A DNA stretch of 50,191 bases from Clostridiales bacterium (GTDB taxonomy: Bacteria > Bacillota > Clostridia > Peptostreptococcales > Acidaminobacteraceae). Position numbers and translations under genes: made by a program. Below are positions 7,898 through 17,562 of this stretch, piece by piece. Location of the stretch: positions 1 to 50,191 of the forward strand of contig JAFGAC010000135.1 of NCBI GenBank assembly GCA_016933835.1. The letters run 5' to 3'. Under the pieces are notes generated by a model, which had not been told where the DNA came from, searched no databases, and worked only from the letters and a program-made list of their open reading frames with translations. Each line of letters opens with the position of its first letter. Position 1 is the stretch's first letter.

Positions 7898-10338
7898 GAC
7901 ATTGCCTCCTTCTTAGGAACGATTAATCGCAATATCAGTTTGCTTATCCCTGTAATCAATATGAATAAGAAACCAATTACTAGAGCAAAAATTATTACAA
8001 CATAAGGATTGTTTTTATACATAATGATATTGAACATGATTCCCGGGTAGCTAAAAATGTACTCAACTAGAATCAAATTTGAAAACAACACCATCAAAAT
8101 GGATTTCATGGATTTCAAAACTTTAATAACTGAAACAAATACAAATTGTCTGAAATAAACTTGTCTTCTTGGTATTCCTTTGTAGTATAAGAATTTCACA
8201 TATTCTTTTTGTTTTTCCTCTTGAATCGTAACAAAAATAAGTCTCGATATATAAATTGATGGAATTATAACAAGTGCAACAATCGGCATTACCAATGTCC
8301 TCAATAAAGTAGGTCCAATCCATTCATTAATAAACTCAATTTTAGACAAGTAGATAATAGCCAATACTGAAAGAATAGCCACCATTACGTCCGGAATTGA
8401 ATAGGCAATGATTGATGTCATTGTTTTTAAACTTGAATTGGATTTTTTACTGTATGAATCCATAACACCTTTTAAAATACCAAAAATAAGTGCTAATAAT
8501 AATCCTGAAAAAATCAATTTTAGACTTTTAATAATATAGATAATAATTTTTTGGAAAATTTCGTTTGATGGATTTTTCAATGTGGAAATCAAACTCAATA
8601 TGCTATAATATGTTCCTTTAATCAAATTATATAATGAAAAGTTACTTAGTGTTCCTTCACCAAAACTAACCATGTTGTAATTAGTAGGAATATTTAATAC
8701 TATCGCGATTAAAAGCAAGGCCGTCGCAAATGATATGAAATATTTATAAATAAACACAGTGATTGTATAAATTCTAGAATAAAATATTTTTTCTATCAAA
8801 TATATTTTTGTATTTACGGCCATTTCATTAATGCTGCTTATCAATAAACCGAGAATCAATACTGCAGAAATTATATTGACAACATTGTCATCTAAAAATT
8901 TAAAAGGAAAATTCCGGTATAAGTCCTTACTGATATACCCTCTCAGCAGATTAATGCCATTACTCATTGATTCCACTGATATTTTATCTGCTGAATCTCT
9001 TGAAGAATAAAGTAGATCACTCATTGCATTACGATAAGTTCCTGTAATAAGTACCAATGGATTATTTAAAGAAGTAAATTGGGCATAAGAAGCATACCTT
9101 GCGATAGGCTCATCATGAAATTCGAATTTAACACCTATTTCACTTGAATAATCAAATAGCAAATTTGCCATTATTACAGACTGATTATTGTAGAAATCCC
9201 AATCAACAGCTACTCCTTTGCTGCCCTCATACCCAATATATTCTAAAACAATATTTTTATTGGCACTGTATTTATCTGCCAATACTCCGAGAACATCATT
9301 CGTCGATCTCTCATTGATTAAAAATCCGTTGATCAAAACAATATTTATATCTTCTTTTGGTTTGTTTGTTTGTAAATTAAGTGATTTTGCCATCTCCAAT
9401 AAAGCGCCTGTAGAAGCGCCGCCATTAACTGCACTTGGAAAGAATTCCAGTGTGTCATTCCCTTTTCCTTGTCCATCAAAATGAGTGATGAAATTATTGG
9501 AAATCGTACTATCCTTCCCGTCAATATGAATTATATAACTAGGAACATCCATTATTTTATAATCTATATCAATAAAGATTTTCGCATTATGTATTAATCC
9601 CACATATTGATCACCGTTACTGTACACAGCAACAGATGGCATCTTTTTATAATACTCTTCAAATTGATCTTCCTTTGCTTTTTCCAATAATTTCTCAGCG
9701 AATTTTGATGTTATCCTAGCAACAAAAATTTCACTGCTGATTTTATCTTCAATATCAAGCCATTTTCTATCCATCACTTCTCTGTCGCTATATGTAATTA
9801 AACCAGCTATATCTGTAAAGTAGAATACCCCTTTGACTTCATTTTCAATTAGCGTATCAAGAACAATTTCTGAAACACGATTAGTTCTGATGACAACAAT
9901 TTTATCTTTTAATATTACGGGGTCCACATTATTGAGTGCTTCTCCCAAATAAAGAATATCTCCTTCAAAGTCAATATCACTGTATCTGTTATTTAGATAA
10001 ATTTCAAAATCTTTGTACAGTTCAAATTCTTCACCATCTATTATGCAAATATTATTTGGGTTTATTATTGGAACGATTTCCTTCAGTTGAGACTTTTCAT
10101 ATTCAATTTCATTTTCTTCGAGAAAATTATCTATATAATCTATTGTAAGTTTATTTCCAGTCTCTCCAACGGCACGTCCTTGAAGTTCTTGAGAGGATAG
10201 ATGAGCAGCAATAGTATATGCTTCTTCGTAATCATAATATGTAAGATCAAATTTTTCGATAAATCTAAAATAATTTATGCCATAAATAATGCCACTGATA
10301 AATAGTGTCATTAGAAGAATTTTTATAAAACTTCTCAT
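7894..10338 (-). CDS. OppB-like ABC permease with N-terminal M28/PA-like ectodomain
   Basis: The 814-residue protein has a membrane helix at about 5-23, an outer domain of some 460 residues, and an OppB-type permease from about 485 to the end with the EAA-type loop EYVKFLYYKGIPRRQ at 712-726 and a YPG turn at 764. The outer domain begins like M28 peptidases (SSQELQGRAVGETGNKLTIDY, 48-68), contains a PA-like insert (about 120-240), and then SYIIHIDGKD, THFDG (His286 and Asp288 kept), AVNGGASTGALLEMAK (the bridging Asp lost), INIVLINGFLINERS (the Glu-Glu pair lost) and SSRDSADKIS (the last His lost). It is therefore unlikely to be an active peptidase. It is the first gene of the transporter operon; no OppA-like gene is near. 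ATG at 10338 follows AGGGGGGAGA. Confidence 0.85.
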   Translation of the reverse strand: MRSFIKILLMTLFISGIIYGINYFRFIEKFDLTYYDYEEAYTIAAHLSSQELQGRAVGETGNKLTIDYIDNFLEENEIEYEKSQLKEIVPIINPNNICIIDGEEFELYKDFEIYLNNRYSDIDFEGDILYLGEALNNVDPVILKDKIVVIRTNRVSEIVLDTLIENEVKGVFYFTDIAGLITYSDREVMDRKWLDIEDKISSEIFVARITSKFAEKLLEKAKEDQFEEYYKKMPSVAVYSNGDQYVGLIHNAKIFIDIDYKIMDVPSYIIHIDGKDSTISNNFITHFDGQGKGNDTLEFFPSAVNGGASTGALLEMAKSLNLQTNKPKEDINIVLINGFLINERSTNDVLGVLADKYSANKNIVLEYIGYEGSKGVAVDWDFYNNQSVIMANLLFDYSSEIGVKFEFHDEPIARYASYAQFTSLNNPLVLITGTYRNAMSDLLYSSRDSADKISVESMSNGINLLRGYISKDLYRNFPFKFLDDNVVNIISAVLILGLLISSINEMAVNTKIYLIEKIFYSRIYTITVFIYKYFISFATALLLIAIVLNIPTNYNMVSFGEGTLSNFSLYNLIKGTYYSILSLISTLKNPSNEIFQKIIIYIIKSLKLIFSGLLLALIFGILKGVMDSYSKKSNSSLKTMTSIIAYSIPDVMVAILSVLAIIYLSKIEFINEWIGPTLLRTLVMPIVALVIIPSIYISRLIFVTIQEEKQKEYVKFLYYKGIPRRQVYFRQFVFVSVIKVLKSMKSILMVLFSNLILVEYIFSYPGIMFNIIMYKNNPYVVIIFALVIGFLFILITGISKLILRLIVPKKEAMS

Positions 10339-10535
10339 CTTCTCCCCCCTACATTATAAATAAAGCCTTTAAACTTGGCTCGCTTGCAACACTTAAAAGT
10401 CTGATAAGTGAAGAAAGAAACAAAGTAAAAGGCAGAAACAACACTTGTAAGTATGGCTGACATCCCTACAGAGATAGCGCATTCTCACCTTAGTTTAATC
10501 ATCTGAAAATCCCACTAATTTATTTATGGAGATTT
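10339..10535 (-). other. Putative structured leader upstream of the ABC transporter operon
   Basis: No gene is visible here. Read leftward, the DNA can fold into several hairpins: ATCTC/GGGAT with loop TGTA enclosed by GCT/AGC (10456-10478), ACTTACAAGT (self-complementary, near 10443), and CACTTA/TAAGTG (10390-10410). The octamer AAGTGTTG occurs twice, about 50 bases apart (+ strand CAACACTT at 10388 and 10438). The base composition is richer in G and C than other intergenic DNA in the window. I compared it by eye with the TPP, cobalamin, THF, glycine, lysine, purine, T-box and c-di-GMP patterns and recognised none of them. Confidence 0.4.
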
Positions 10536-11933
10536 TTAAACTGGATATGTCATATCATCCCTATTAACCAAATCTTCATCGATCTTATATCTATTGATGT
10601 CTCTGTATTTGAAATAATTGATTGCAACTTGTGGAAATAAAGCATACGAGAGCACATCTTCATCTTGCTCAATATATTCTTTAATTTCTTCTTTAAGTTT
10701 TTTCATTTCAGGAGGAATCAAGTCAGCAGGACGGCATGTGATAACTTCTTCATCTCCTATTATTTTTCTTACAATTTCATCTTCTATAGGAATCGTCGGT
10801 TTTCCATACATTCCTTTCACATATGCTTTTACCTCATTAGGAATTATTTTATATCTCTGTCCACTAATAACATTAAAAACAGCTTGTGTTCCAATAATTT
10901 GACTAGTTGGCGTCACAAGAGGTGGATATCCTAGATCTTTTCTGACTCTTGGCACTTCTTTTAAAACATCATCAAATTTATTTAAAGCGTTTTGAGCCGT
11001 CAATTGTGAAACCAGGTTTGATAGCATACCTCCAGGAACCTGATAAAGCAATGTTTGTATATTTACACCAAGCATCTTATTGCTTAGGAGTCCAGTCTCT
11101 AAACCTCTTTCTCTTATCGGAGTAAAATATTCAGCAATTACATTCAGTTCATCAAGGCTTAATCCAGTATCAAATTCAGTTCCTTGAAGCGTTGCCACAA
11201 TTGGTTCAGTAGGTGGTTGACTTGTTCCCAAGGCAAAAGGAGAAATAGCAGTGTCTATAATATCCACACCTGCTTCAATCGCCTTCAAATACATCATACT
11301 CGCCAATCCACTTGTTGCATGGGAATGCATTTCCAATGGAACTTTTATTTCCGACTTTATTCTTTTCACTAATTCATACGCGACATAAGGTGTCAATAAA
11401 CCCGACATGTCCTTTATTGCAATTGAATCTGCACCCATTGATTCAAATTCTTTTGCCATAGCAACAAATGTTTCAGTTGTATGCACAGGGCTTATTGTGT
11501 AAGAAATCGCTGCTTGTGCATGGGCACCTTCTTTTTTAGCGGTTTCAAGTGCAACTCTCAAATTCCTGGGATCATTCAAAGCATCGAAAATTCTTATGAT
11601 ATCAATGCCGTTTGCAACTGCTTTTTTAACAAATTCTACAACGACATCATCAGCATAATGTTTATATCCCAGTAGATTTTGACCTCTTAAAAGCATTTGC
11701 AGCTTCGTATGAGTAACATTCTTTCTAATGGTTCTAAGTCTTTCCCAAGGGTCCTCATTGAGGAATCTTAAACTTGTATCAAATGTTGCGCCACCCCACA
11801 TTTCGATAGCATGATACCCTATTTTATCGATTTGTTTCAATATGGGAAGCATCTCTTCTGTTCTAAGCCTAGTGGCAATTAACGATTGATGCGCATCCCT
11901 TAAAATTGTTTCAGTAATTTTAACTTGAGACAT
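10536..11933 (-). CDS. Pyruvate/oxaloacetate carboxyltransferase subunit (OadA/PycB type, no biotin domain)
   Basis: The 465-residue protein begins TETILRDAHQSLIATRLRT, the hallmark of carboxyltransferases that move CO2 between biotin and pyruvate/oxaloacetate. It continues with EMWGGATFDTSLRFL, MLLRGQNLLGYKHYADD, IRIFDALND and EMHSHATSG (metal ligands His-x-His), followed by the helical PYC_OADA region with VPGGMLSN and YPPLVTPTSQIIG. The usual C-terminal biotinyl domain with its MKM motif is absent; the protein stops after NRDDMTYPV. It must use a separate biotin carrier protein, which is not in this window. The gene seems monocistronic. A TATAAT hexamer lies at about 11967-11972 and the ribosome site is AGGAGG. 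Confidence 0.88.
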   Translation of the reverse strand: MSQVKITETILRDAHQSLIATRLRTEEMLPILKQIDKIGYHAIEMWGGATFDTSLRFLNEDPWERLRTIRKNVTHTKLQMLLRGQNLLGYKHYADDVVVEFVKKAVANGIDIIRIFDALNDPRNLRVALETAKKEGAHAQAAISYTISPVHTTETFVAMAKEFESMGADSIAIKDMSGLLTPYVAYELVKRIKSEIKVPLEMHSHATSGLASMMYLKAIEAGVDIIDTAISPFALGTSQPPTEPIVATLQGTEFDTGLSLDELNVIAEYFTPIRERGLETGLLSNKMLGVNIQTLLYQVPGGMLSNLVSQLTAQNALNKFDDVLKEVPRVRKDLGYPPLVTPTSQIIGTQAVFNVISGQRYKIIPNEVKAYVKGMYGKPTIPIEDEIVRKIIGDEEVITCRPADLIPPEMKKLKEEIKEYIEQDEDVLSYALFPQVAINYFKYRDINRYKIDEDLVNRDDMTYPV

Positions 11934-12067
11934 TATTAACCTCCTAAAATTGCACTGTCAAATTAATTATACAATATTCTGATTATTATTATATTACAAT
12001 TTATTAATTAAAATTTTATCCCAATCCTATTTCTTTTTTTTTTTCATATTTTTTATATATAACAATA

Positions 12068-12096
12068 TAAAGGCTCTTATTTTCATAAGAGCCTCA
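12068..12096 (-). terminator. Terminator hairpin after transketolase
   Basis: AGGCTCTTAT (12071-12080) pairs perfectly with ATAAGAGCCT (12085-12094) around a four-base loop. On the minus strand it is followed by TTATATTG, a weak T tract. It ends the tkt transcript four bases after the stop. Confidence 0.75.
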
Positions 12097-12099
12097 TTA

Positions 12100-14079
12100 C
12101 TATTTATTCAAATAGTTCAATACCTTTTCAAGTACTTTTTCAGTTGTGAATCCAAAATGTTCAAACAAGTCTTCTGATTTTCCAGATTCACCAAAACGGT
12201 CTAATCCAATAGTCAATCCTTTAAGTCCTGTATATTTATGCCACCCCATAGTCGTAAGCACTTCGATCGACACTCTTTTTTCAATATCAGATGGCAATAC
12301 GTCTTCCTTGTACTCATCTGATTGATCTTCAAAATGTCTCCAACTCATCATACTGACAACACGTGCATCAATTCCCCTGTTTTCAAGTTCTTTTTGCGTT
12401 TCGACTGCCAACTGCACTTCAGATCCTGATGCCATTAAAATAATATCAGGTTTATCTTTCTTCTCTTTTACAAGAACATACGCACCAAAATGAGCAGCTT
12501 TTGTAACGCCTTCTTGGCATGGCACATTTTGTCTTGTCAAAATCAATGCACTTGGCCCGTTATTCTTAAGTGCTTCAACCCATGCTATCGCAGTCTCTTT
12601 TCCATCTGCCGGCCTGAATACTTTAAGATTTGGTATGCTCCTCAACATTAAAACCTGTTCAATCGGCTGATGAGTAGGTCCATCTTCACCTACGCCTATG
12701 CTGTCATGAGTAAATACATATACAACTGGTTGATTCATAAGTGCTGACAATCTAATTGAAGGCTTCATGTAATCTGCAAAGCTTAAGAAAGTAGCACCAA
12801 AAACTCTAAAGCCACCATGAAGTGATATTCCATTTAATATGCCTGCCATGGCATGTTCTCTGACACCAAAGAAAATATTGTTTCCTCGCGGATTTTCAGA
12901 AGAAAAATCGCCATAATTTGTTAAATGTGTTTTTGTCGATCCATTTAAATCAGCTGAACCACCCATAAGATTTGGCACAAATTCTGAAATCTTGTTAATC
13001 ATTTTTCCGCCAAAATTTCTTGTAGCATCTGTTCCAGTCATCTGATTCCAAAGAATTTCATCTTCTAAAATTTCACTAGGCAATTCAAAATTAAAGAAGT
13101 AATTCCACCTATCCAGTAAATCAGAATCATTCAGTTTAGCATTTTCAAATTTTTCAAGCCAATTTTCATAACATTTTTCTTTTTCAGAAACAATTGATTT
13201 CATATATTCACTGACTTCTTCAGGAATATAAAAATCTTCTTCTCCATCCCATCCAATATTTTTCTTTACCAACCCAGCTTCCATCTTACCCAATGGCGAA
13301 CCATGGACCGATGATGTTCCTGCTTTATTTGGGCTCCCATAACCAATAATTGTTTTTACAATGATCATTGATGGTTTATCTAATTCTTTTTTAGCTTCAG
13401 AAATCGCATTTACAATTTCGTCATAATCATTTCCATCTTCTACTTTGATTACTTGCCAGTCATAAGCTTCATAACGTTTTGCAACGTCTTCAGTAAAAGT
13501 GATATCTGTCTTGCCGTCAATTGTAATATTATTGCTGTCATACATTGCAATAAGTTTACCAAGTTTTAAATGTCCGGCAAGAGAAGATGCTTCACTGCTG
13601 ATACCTTCCATTAAATCTCCATCACCCACTATGACATATGTATGATGATCCATTAAATCCTTTCCGAATTCTGCTTCCAATCTTTTCTCTGCTATAGCCA
13701 TTCCGACTGCATTCGCAATACCTTGTCCAAGCGGTCCTGTTGTCGTTTCAACGCCATCAGTCATACCAAATTCAGGATGACCTGGTGTCTTAGAACCAAG
13801 TTGTCTAAAATTTTTGATATCATCAATAGACACATCATACCCAAATAAATGCAATAAAGAATATAAAAGCATTGATCCATGTCCAGCAGATAGTACAAAT
13901 CTATCTCTGTTCATCCACTTCGAATTCTTTGATGTTCCTTTTAAAAATTCTTTCCAAAGTACAAAAGCCATTGTAGCTGTACCCATGGGAAGTCCAGGAT
14001 GTCCTGAATTAGCTTTATTGATTGCATCAATTGACAACAATCTTATTGCTTCAATCGTTTTTTTATCTAAATTTTTCAT
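12100..14079 (-). CDS. tkt: Transketolase
   Basis: The 659-residue enzyme transfers two-carbon units between sugar phosphates in the non-oxidative pentose phosphate pathway, using thiamine diphosphate. The pyrimidine- and pyrophosphate-binding parts are complete: SGHPGLPMG near the start, [14 protein letters not shown], the ThDP/Mg motif VGDGDLMEG through [23 protein letters not shown] with the catalytic Glu, [19 protein letters not shown] and the C-terminal domain. It is a full-length, single-chain transketolase. A perfect hairpin follows it. It faces the divergent alarmone hydrolase gene across 117 bases of AT-rich DNA that must contain both promoters. Confidence 0.97.
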   Translation of the reverse strand: MKNLDKKTIEAIRLLSIDAINKANSGHPGLPMGTATMAFVLWKEFLKGTSKNSKWMNRDRFVLSAGHGSMLLYSLLHLFGYDVSIDDIKNFRQLGSKTPGHPEFGMTDGVETTTGPLGQGIANAVGMAIAEKRLEAEFGKDLMDHHTYVIVGDGDLMEGISSEASSLAGHLKLGKLIAMYDSNNITIDGKTDITFTEDVAKRYEAYDWQVIKVEDGNDYDEIVNAISEAKKELDKPSMIIVKTIIGYGSPNKAGTSSVHGSPLGKMEAGLVKKNIGWDGEEDFYIPEEVSEYMKSIVSEKEKCYENWLEKFENAKLNDSDLLDRWNYFFNFELPSEILEDEILWNQMTGTDATRNFGGKMINKISEFVPNLMGGSADLNGSTKTHLTNYGDFSSENPRGNNIFFGVREHAMAGILNGISLHGGFRVFGATFLSFADYMKPSIRLSALMNQPVVYVFTHDSIGVGEDGPTHQPIEQVLMLRSIPNLKVFRPADGKETAIAWVEALKNNGPSALILTRQNVPCQEGVTKAAHFGAYVLVKEKKDKPDIILMASGSEVQLAVETQKELENRGIDARVVSMMSWRHFEDQSDEYKEDVLPSDIEKRVSIEVLTTMGWHKYTGLKGLTIGLDRFGESGKSEDLFEHFGFTTEKVLEKVLNYLNK

Positions 14080-14196
14080 ATAATACCTCCAAAAATATTA
14101 CTTTATCTGATTATATAATTAATCTGTCATTTCTTCAATGAATAGGAATGATTATATGTATTAATTTTTGGTATAAGTAAATAAAGTGGTGATATT

Positions 14197-14760
14197 ATGA
14201 AACTCAATTATGCGCTTCGTTTTGCATTTGAAAAACATAAAGGACAAAAAAGAAAGCTCACAGGTGAAGATTATTATTTTCATCCTGTTGAAGTCGCCTT
14301 AATTGTTGCTCAATATACTAATGACGTCGATACAATTATTGCTGCTGTTTTACATGATACTTTAGAAGACACTGACACTGCAGAGTCAGAAATACGAAAT
14401 ATATTTGGTGATAATGTATTAAACATCATCCTTGAGTGTTCTGAAAAAGACAAGACTCTTGAATGGAAAGATAGAAAGTCAATAATGTTGGATTCTTACC
14501 CCACCTTAAGTGAATCCGCTTTTTTAATCATACTTGTCGATAAAATATGTAATCTCAATAGTATAAAATATTACTACAGTGATCATGTGTGGGATTATTT
14601 CAACGCAGATGAAAAAGACCAAAAATGGGTGTTGACCGAATCATTGAAGATTTTAAAATCATGCCCTTATAACTATCCTGAGCTGATCAATCAATTTGAA
14701 GAATTAATCAATATCATATTTAAAGACAAAAAAAAGACGCCACGGCATCTCATAAAATAA
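14197..14760 (+). CDS. HD-domain small alarmone hydrolase (MESH1-like, SpoT hydrolase domain only)
   Basis: The 187-residue protein consists of the hydrolase half of RelA/SpoT. MKLNYALRFAFEKHKGQKRKLTGEDYYFHPVEVA places the first metal His at residue 29, and AAVLHDTLEDTD at 50-60 has the His53-Asp54 pair and the downstream Glu-Asp of the HDxxED signature. The synthetase, TGS and ACT domains are absent. It probably removes the 3'-pyrophosphate from (p)ppGpp in the cytoplasm. It is one of few rightward genes here, divergent from tkt, with GTGGTGA before the ATG. The C-terminus (residues 140-187) is less like the family. Confidence 0.85.
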   Translation: MKLNYALRFAFEKHKGQKRKLTGEDYYFHPVEVALIVAQYTNDVDTIIAAVLHDTLEDTDTAESEIRNIFGDNVLNIILECSEKDKTLEWKDRKSIMLDSYPTLSESAFLIILVDKICNLNSIKYYYSDHVWDYFNADEKDQKWVLTESLKILKSCPYNYPELINQFEELINIIFKDKKKTPRHLIK

Positions 14761-14782
14761 AAAATATTAAAGGGGGAATAAA

Positions 14783-14863
14783 ATGAATACTTTATTCCAG
14801 TGGTCATCCACCGGTATAAAGTATACAATCTTACCCTATTATTGTCAACCAGCAACATATTAA
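14783..14863 (+). CDS. Possible 26-residue small protein
   Basis: A strong ribosome site (AAAGGGGG) sits eight bases before an ATG that opens a 26-codon frame, [20 protein letters not shown] then CQPATY and a stop. It lies 22 bases after the alarmone hydrolase gene. The same DNA holds an imperfect hairpin around GTGGTCATCCAC (about 14793-14819), so it may instead be a structured 3' end. Its stop shares the palindrome TTAA with the stop of convergent psuG. I recognise no family. Confidence 0.3.
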   Translation: MNTLFQWSSTGIKYTILPYYCQPATY

Positions 14864-15774
14864 ATATTCGTCATTTTCACTGCCAATTCTGCAGCAACTT
14901 TTGTATTGTGCTTGACAAGTTCAATATTGGCTTTTAAGCTTTCTCCTTTTGTAATCTCTTTAATTTTACTTAGCAAATAAGGTGTTACCTTTTTACCTTC
15001 AATTTGCTTTTCTTTTGCTTCTTTCAATGCTTTATTTATCACTTCATCAATTTCTTCGCTATTGAATGAAAATTCTTCTGGAATTGGATTAGCTACTACA
15101 ACACCGCCGTTAAATCCATAATCCCACTTAGTTTTTACAATAAGTGCCAATTCCTCGATATTATCAATTCTTGTATCTGCCACTATGCCACTATTCCTTG
15201 TGTAAAAAGCAGGAAATTCATCACTGCCTAAAACATAAACTGGTACACTTTTAGTTTCCAAATACTCTAAAGTGCTTCTAATATCCAGAATAGATTTAAC
15301 ACCTGCACATATTACTGCAACATTTGTTCTTGAAAGTTCTTCTAAATCTTGAGATATATCCAATATTTCACTATATCCTCTATGAACACCACCAATTCCT
15401 CCTGTAGCAAATACTTTTATTCCTACAATATCCGATATGATCATGGTTGCAGCTACTGTAGTCGCACCACTCTTTTTCAAGGCAATAACTTCTGGAAAAT
15501 CTCTTCTACTCACTTTGACAATATTTTTATCTTTTGCTAAAAATTCAAGTTCATCTTCTTCCAATCCTACTTTAATTCTACCTTTTATAATTCCTATAGT
15601 TGCAGGTACAGCACCATTTTCTCTAATAATATCTTCCAAAACTTTCGCAGTTTCTACATTTTCAGGATATGGCATACCATGAGAAATAATGGTTGACTCT
15701 AAAGATACTATAGGTATCCCTTTTTCTAGTGCTTCTTTTACTTCTTCTTTAATATCGATTATGTTTTCCCACAT
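14860..15774 (-). CDS. psuG: Pseudouridine-5'-phosphate glycosidase
   Basis: PsuG splits pseudouridine 5'-phosphate into uracil and ribose 5-phosphate. The 304-residue product shows the near-invariant [75 protein letters not shown] and, near the C-terminus, [14 protein letters not shown] and [12 protein letters not shown] start it at ATG 15774 ([12 protein letters not shown]), nine bases after GGAGG; the TTG at 15780 is too close to that site. The gene begins two bases after the psuK stop, so the pair is one operon that recycles pseudouridine from RNA turnover. Confidence 0.96.
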   Translation of the reverse strand: MWENIIDIKEEVKEALEKGIPIVSLESTIISHGMPYPENVETAKVLEDIIRENGAVPATIGIIKGRIKVGLEEDELEFLAKDKNIVKVSRRDFPEVIALKKSGATTVAATMIISDIVGIKVFATGGIGGVHRGYSEILDISQDLEELSRTNVAVICAGVKSILDIRSTLEYLETKSVPVYVLGSDEFPAFYTRNSGIVADTRIDNIEELALIVKTKWDYGFNGGVVVANPIPEEFSFNSEEIDEVINKALKEAKEKQIEGKKVTPYLLSKIKEITKGESLKANIELVKHNTKVAAELAVKMTNI

Positions 15775-15776
15775 TT

Positions 15777-16634
15777 TCAATTACCTCCAGTAATTTGTTT
15801 TCTTGATTGCGCTGTTCCAAATTCAACTCTTTGCTTCAAACTATTCCCTTTAAGATAATCAAAGATAATACCTGCGCAATAAGCGTCTCCTGCTTTATTC
15901 ACACTTATAACCTTCGATAAAGGTTCCATCTTATATCGAATAATTCCAGAATAATTGCCCGCTATAACACCCTCTTTTCCCAATGTTATATGCACTTCTT
16001 CTACACCAAAAGACAATATTTTTTTCACCATAGCTTCTCGATCAATGATTTTTTCCCTGTCATCAACTATGACTCTGGCTTCATCTTCGTTTACTTTGAG
16101 AAGATTTATTTTATTATAAATGTTATTTATTTTCTTCACTTTTTCAACTGAAACACCTTCTACAGCTAAAAACATGCTTGAAGCTATTTGAGCGATATAC
16201 TCAATTGTTTCCTGAGATAAATTCGTATCAATTACTAATCCTTTTGAATCAAAAATAAATTCTTTTCTCTCAAAAATAAAGCTTGGCGTTATTTTTTCTA
16301 TACTGTCCATTTGGTTGATTGCGCTCAGCATTTCACCTTCACCATTTTCAATTGACAAATAGATTGACTCTTCAAATTCATCAATCAGCGCATTGGAATA
16401 ATCAATGTTATTTTCATATAGATTTTTCTTAATCATTTCACCAAAAGAGGATTTGGAAATTGTTGAAATAAATGAAACTTCTTCTCCCATATGAGACAAA
16501 AATTCAGCTATGTTTCTAGCAACTCCTCCGACATTGAAACTTACTTTTCCAGGATTCGATGTTTTATCAACATATTTTATTTCTGATTTACCTATTATAT
16601 CAATATTACTTCCACCAATTACAATAATTTTCAC
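15777..16634 (-). CDS. psuK: PfkB-family pseudouridine kinase
   Basis: This kinase of about 285 residues probably phosphorylates pseudouridine at O5', feeding PsuG next to it. [13 protein letters not shown] and [18 protein letters not shown] are the N-terminal ribokinase-family features, [12 protein letters not shown] and [12 protein letters not shown] are mid-domain, and [17 protein letters not shown] carries the anion hole and catalytic Asp (AGDA). The protein ends about 25 residues after that motif, slightly earlier than most relatives. The start is GTG at 16634, eight bases after GGAAGG; an upstream in-frame GTG at 16643 is inside that site. The gene diverges from the EamA transporter with about 50 bases between starts. 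Confidence 0.9.
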   Translation of the reverse strand: MKIIVIGGSNIDIIGKSEIKYVDKTSNPGKVSFNVGGVARNIAEFLSHMGEEVSFISTISKSSFGEMIKKNLYENNIDYSNALIDEFEESIYLSIENGEGEMLSAINQMDSIEKITPSFIFERKEFIFDSKGLVIDTNLSQETIEYIAQIASSMFLAVEGVSVEKVKKINNIYNKINLLKVNEDEARVIVDDREKIIDREAMVKKILSFGVEEVHITLGKEGVIAGNYSGIIRYKMEPLSKVISVNKAGDAYCAGIIFDYLKGNSLKQRVEFGTAQSRKQITGGN

Positions 16635-16685
16635 TTTTTTCACCTTCCAACTGTTATACTATTTTTATGATATGTGAGGTGTTTT

Positions 16686-17555
16686 ATGAAACAAAACAAA
16701 TATTTTTATCTAATCTTATTAGGTGTTTTTTCTATCTCTTTATCACCTATTATAACAAAAGCAGCTTCATCTGGCTCTATAATAATCGCAGCAAATCGAA
16801 TGCTCTACACCGTTTTGCTTTTAGCACCTTTTACTTTGAAAAAAATTCTCGAGGAATTGAAGACAAGACAATTGAAAACAATTTTATTGAATGTTTTATC
16901 TGGTTTTTTTCTGGCACTCCATTTCTGGTCCTGGATTGAATCACTTCAACATACATCTGTAGCAAATTCAACAATACTTGTCAATTTGCATCCGATATTC
17001 ATATTAATTATAAGCCAAATCTTCTTGAACGAGCGTGCTGGAAAAAATGCGATTATAAGCACAATTATTGCTTTGATAGGCTCAGCACTCATCATAGGCA
17101 ACAGTATATTTAACTTGAGTTTAAATATACACGGTGATTTGATGGCTGTCATTGGTGCTCTAACTGTTTCTATTTATCTATCAATTGGTGCTGGCATTAG
17201 AAAAGATATTTCTACCAAATCATACACTTTCATAGCCTATTTTGTCGCATTCATTACCTTGTTTGTTATTTCACTATTTATAAAAATCAATATATTCAAT
17301 TATCCACTTTCAGATTCCCTTGTGTTTCTAGGCTTGGCCTTAATTCCAACTCTTCTTGGTCACAGTTTGTTCAATATGTCCCTAAAATATATTGATCCTC
17401 ATGTTGTTTCTATGACCATTTTGGGAGAACCAATCTTGGCTACACTTTGGGCATACTTGATTTTCCATGAAAGTGTTTCATTTATTCAATTTCTTGGAGG
17501 CTTTCTCATTATTGCAGGGCTATTCGTTAAAATGAAATCAGTTAAAAGCAATTAA
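16686..17555 (+). CDS. EamA/DMT-superfamily transporter
   Basis: This 289-residue inner-membrane protein has about ten hydrophobic helices in two similar halves, the EamA pattern. Visible cues are LGVFSISLSPIITKAA at the start, FFLALHFWSWIESLQHTSVANSTILVNLHPIF in the first half and LIPTLLGHSLFNMSLKYIDPHVVSMTILGEPI in the second. It probably exports a small metabolite or takes up one; the substrate is unknown. Start ATG 16686 follows GAGG by six bases; the GTG at 16674 overlaps that site. The divergent psuKG operon makes a nucleoside-related substrate possible, but that is only context. Its stop overlaps that of addA in TTAA. Confidence 0.85.
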   Translation: MKQNKYFYLILLGVFSISLSPIITKAASSGSIIIAANRMLYTVLLLAPFTLKKILEELKTRQLKTILLNVLSGFFLALHFWSWIESLQHTSVANSTILVNLHPIFILIISQIFLNERAGKNAIISTIIALIGSALIIGNSIFNLSLNIHGDLMAVIGALTVSIYLSIGAGIRKDISTKSYTFIAYFVAFITLFVISLFIKINIFNYPLSDSLVFLGLALIPTLLGHSLFNMSLKYIDPHVVSMTILGEPILATLWAYLIFHESVSFIQFLGGFLIIAGLFVKMKSVKSN

Positions 17556-17562
17556 CTGATTT
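17535..17562. terminator. Inverted repeat over the overlapping stops of EamA gene and addA
   Basis: AAATCAGTTAA at 17535-17545 is repeated inverted at 17552-17562, an 11-pair perfect stem with a six-base loop AAGCAA. It covers the last codons of both convergent genes and their shared TTAA. There is no T tract on either side, so termination is plausible but not shown. Confidence 0.5.

Noticed and set aside
5720-10338. Active M28 aminopeptidases
   Set aside because: The bridging Asp, the Glu-Glu pair and the last His of the metal site are missing in both domains.
10400-10500. tRNA-like or other known small RNA
   Set aside because: No T-loop, anticodon arm or acceptor pairing can be drawn, and no known RNA pattern fits.
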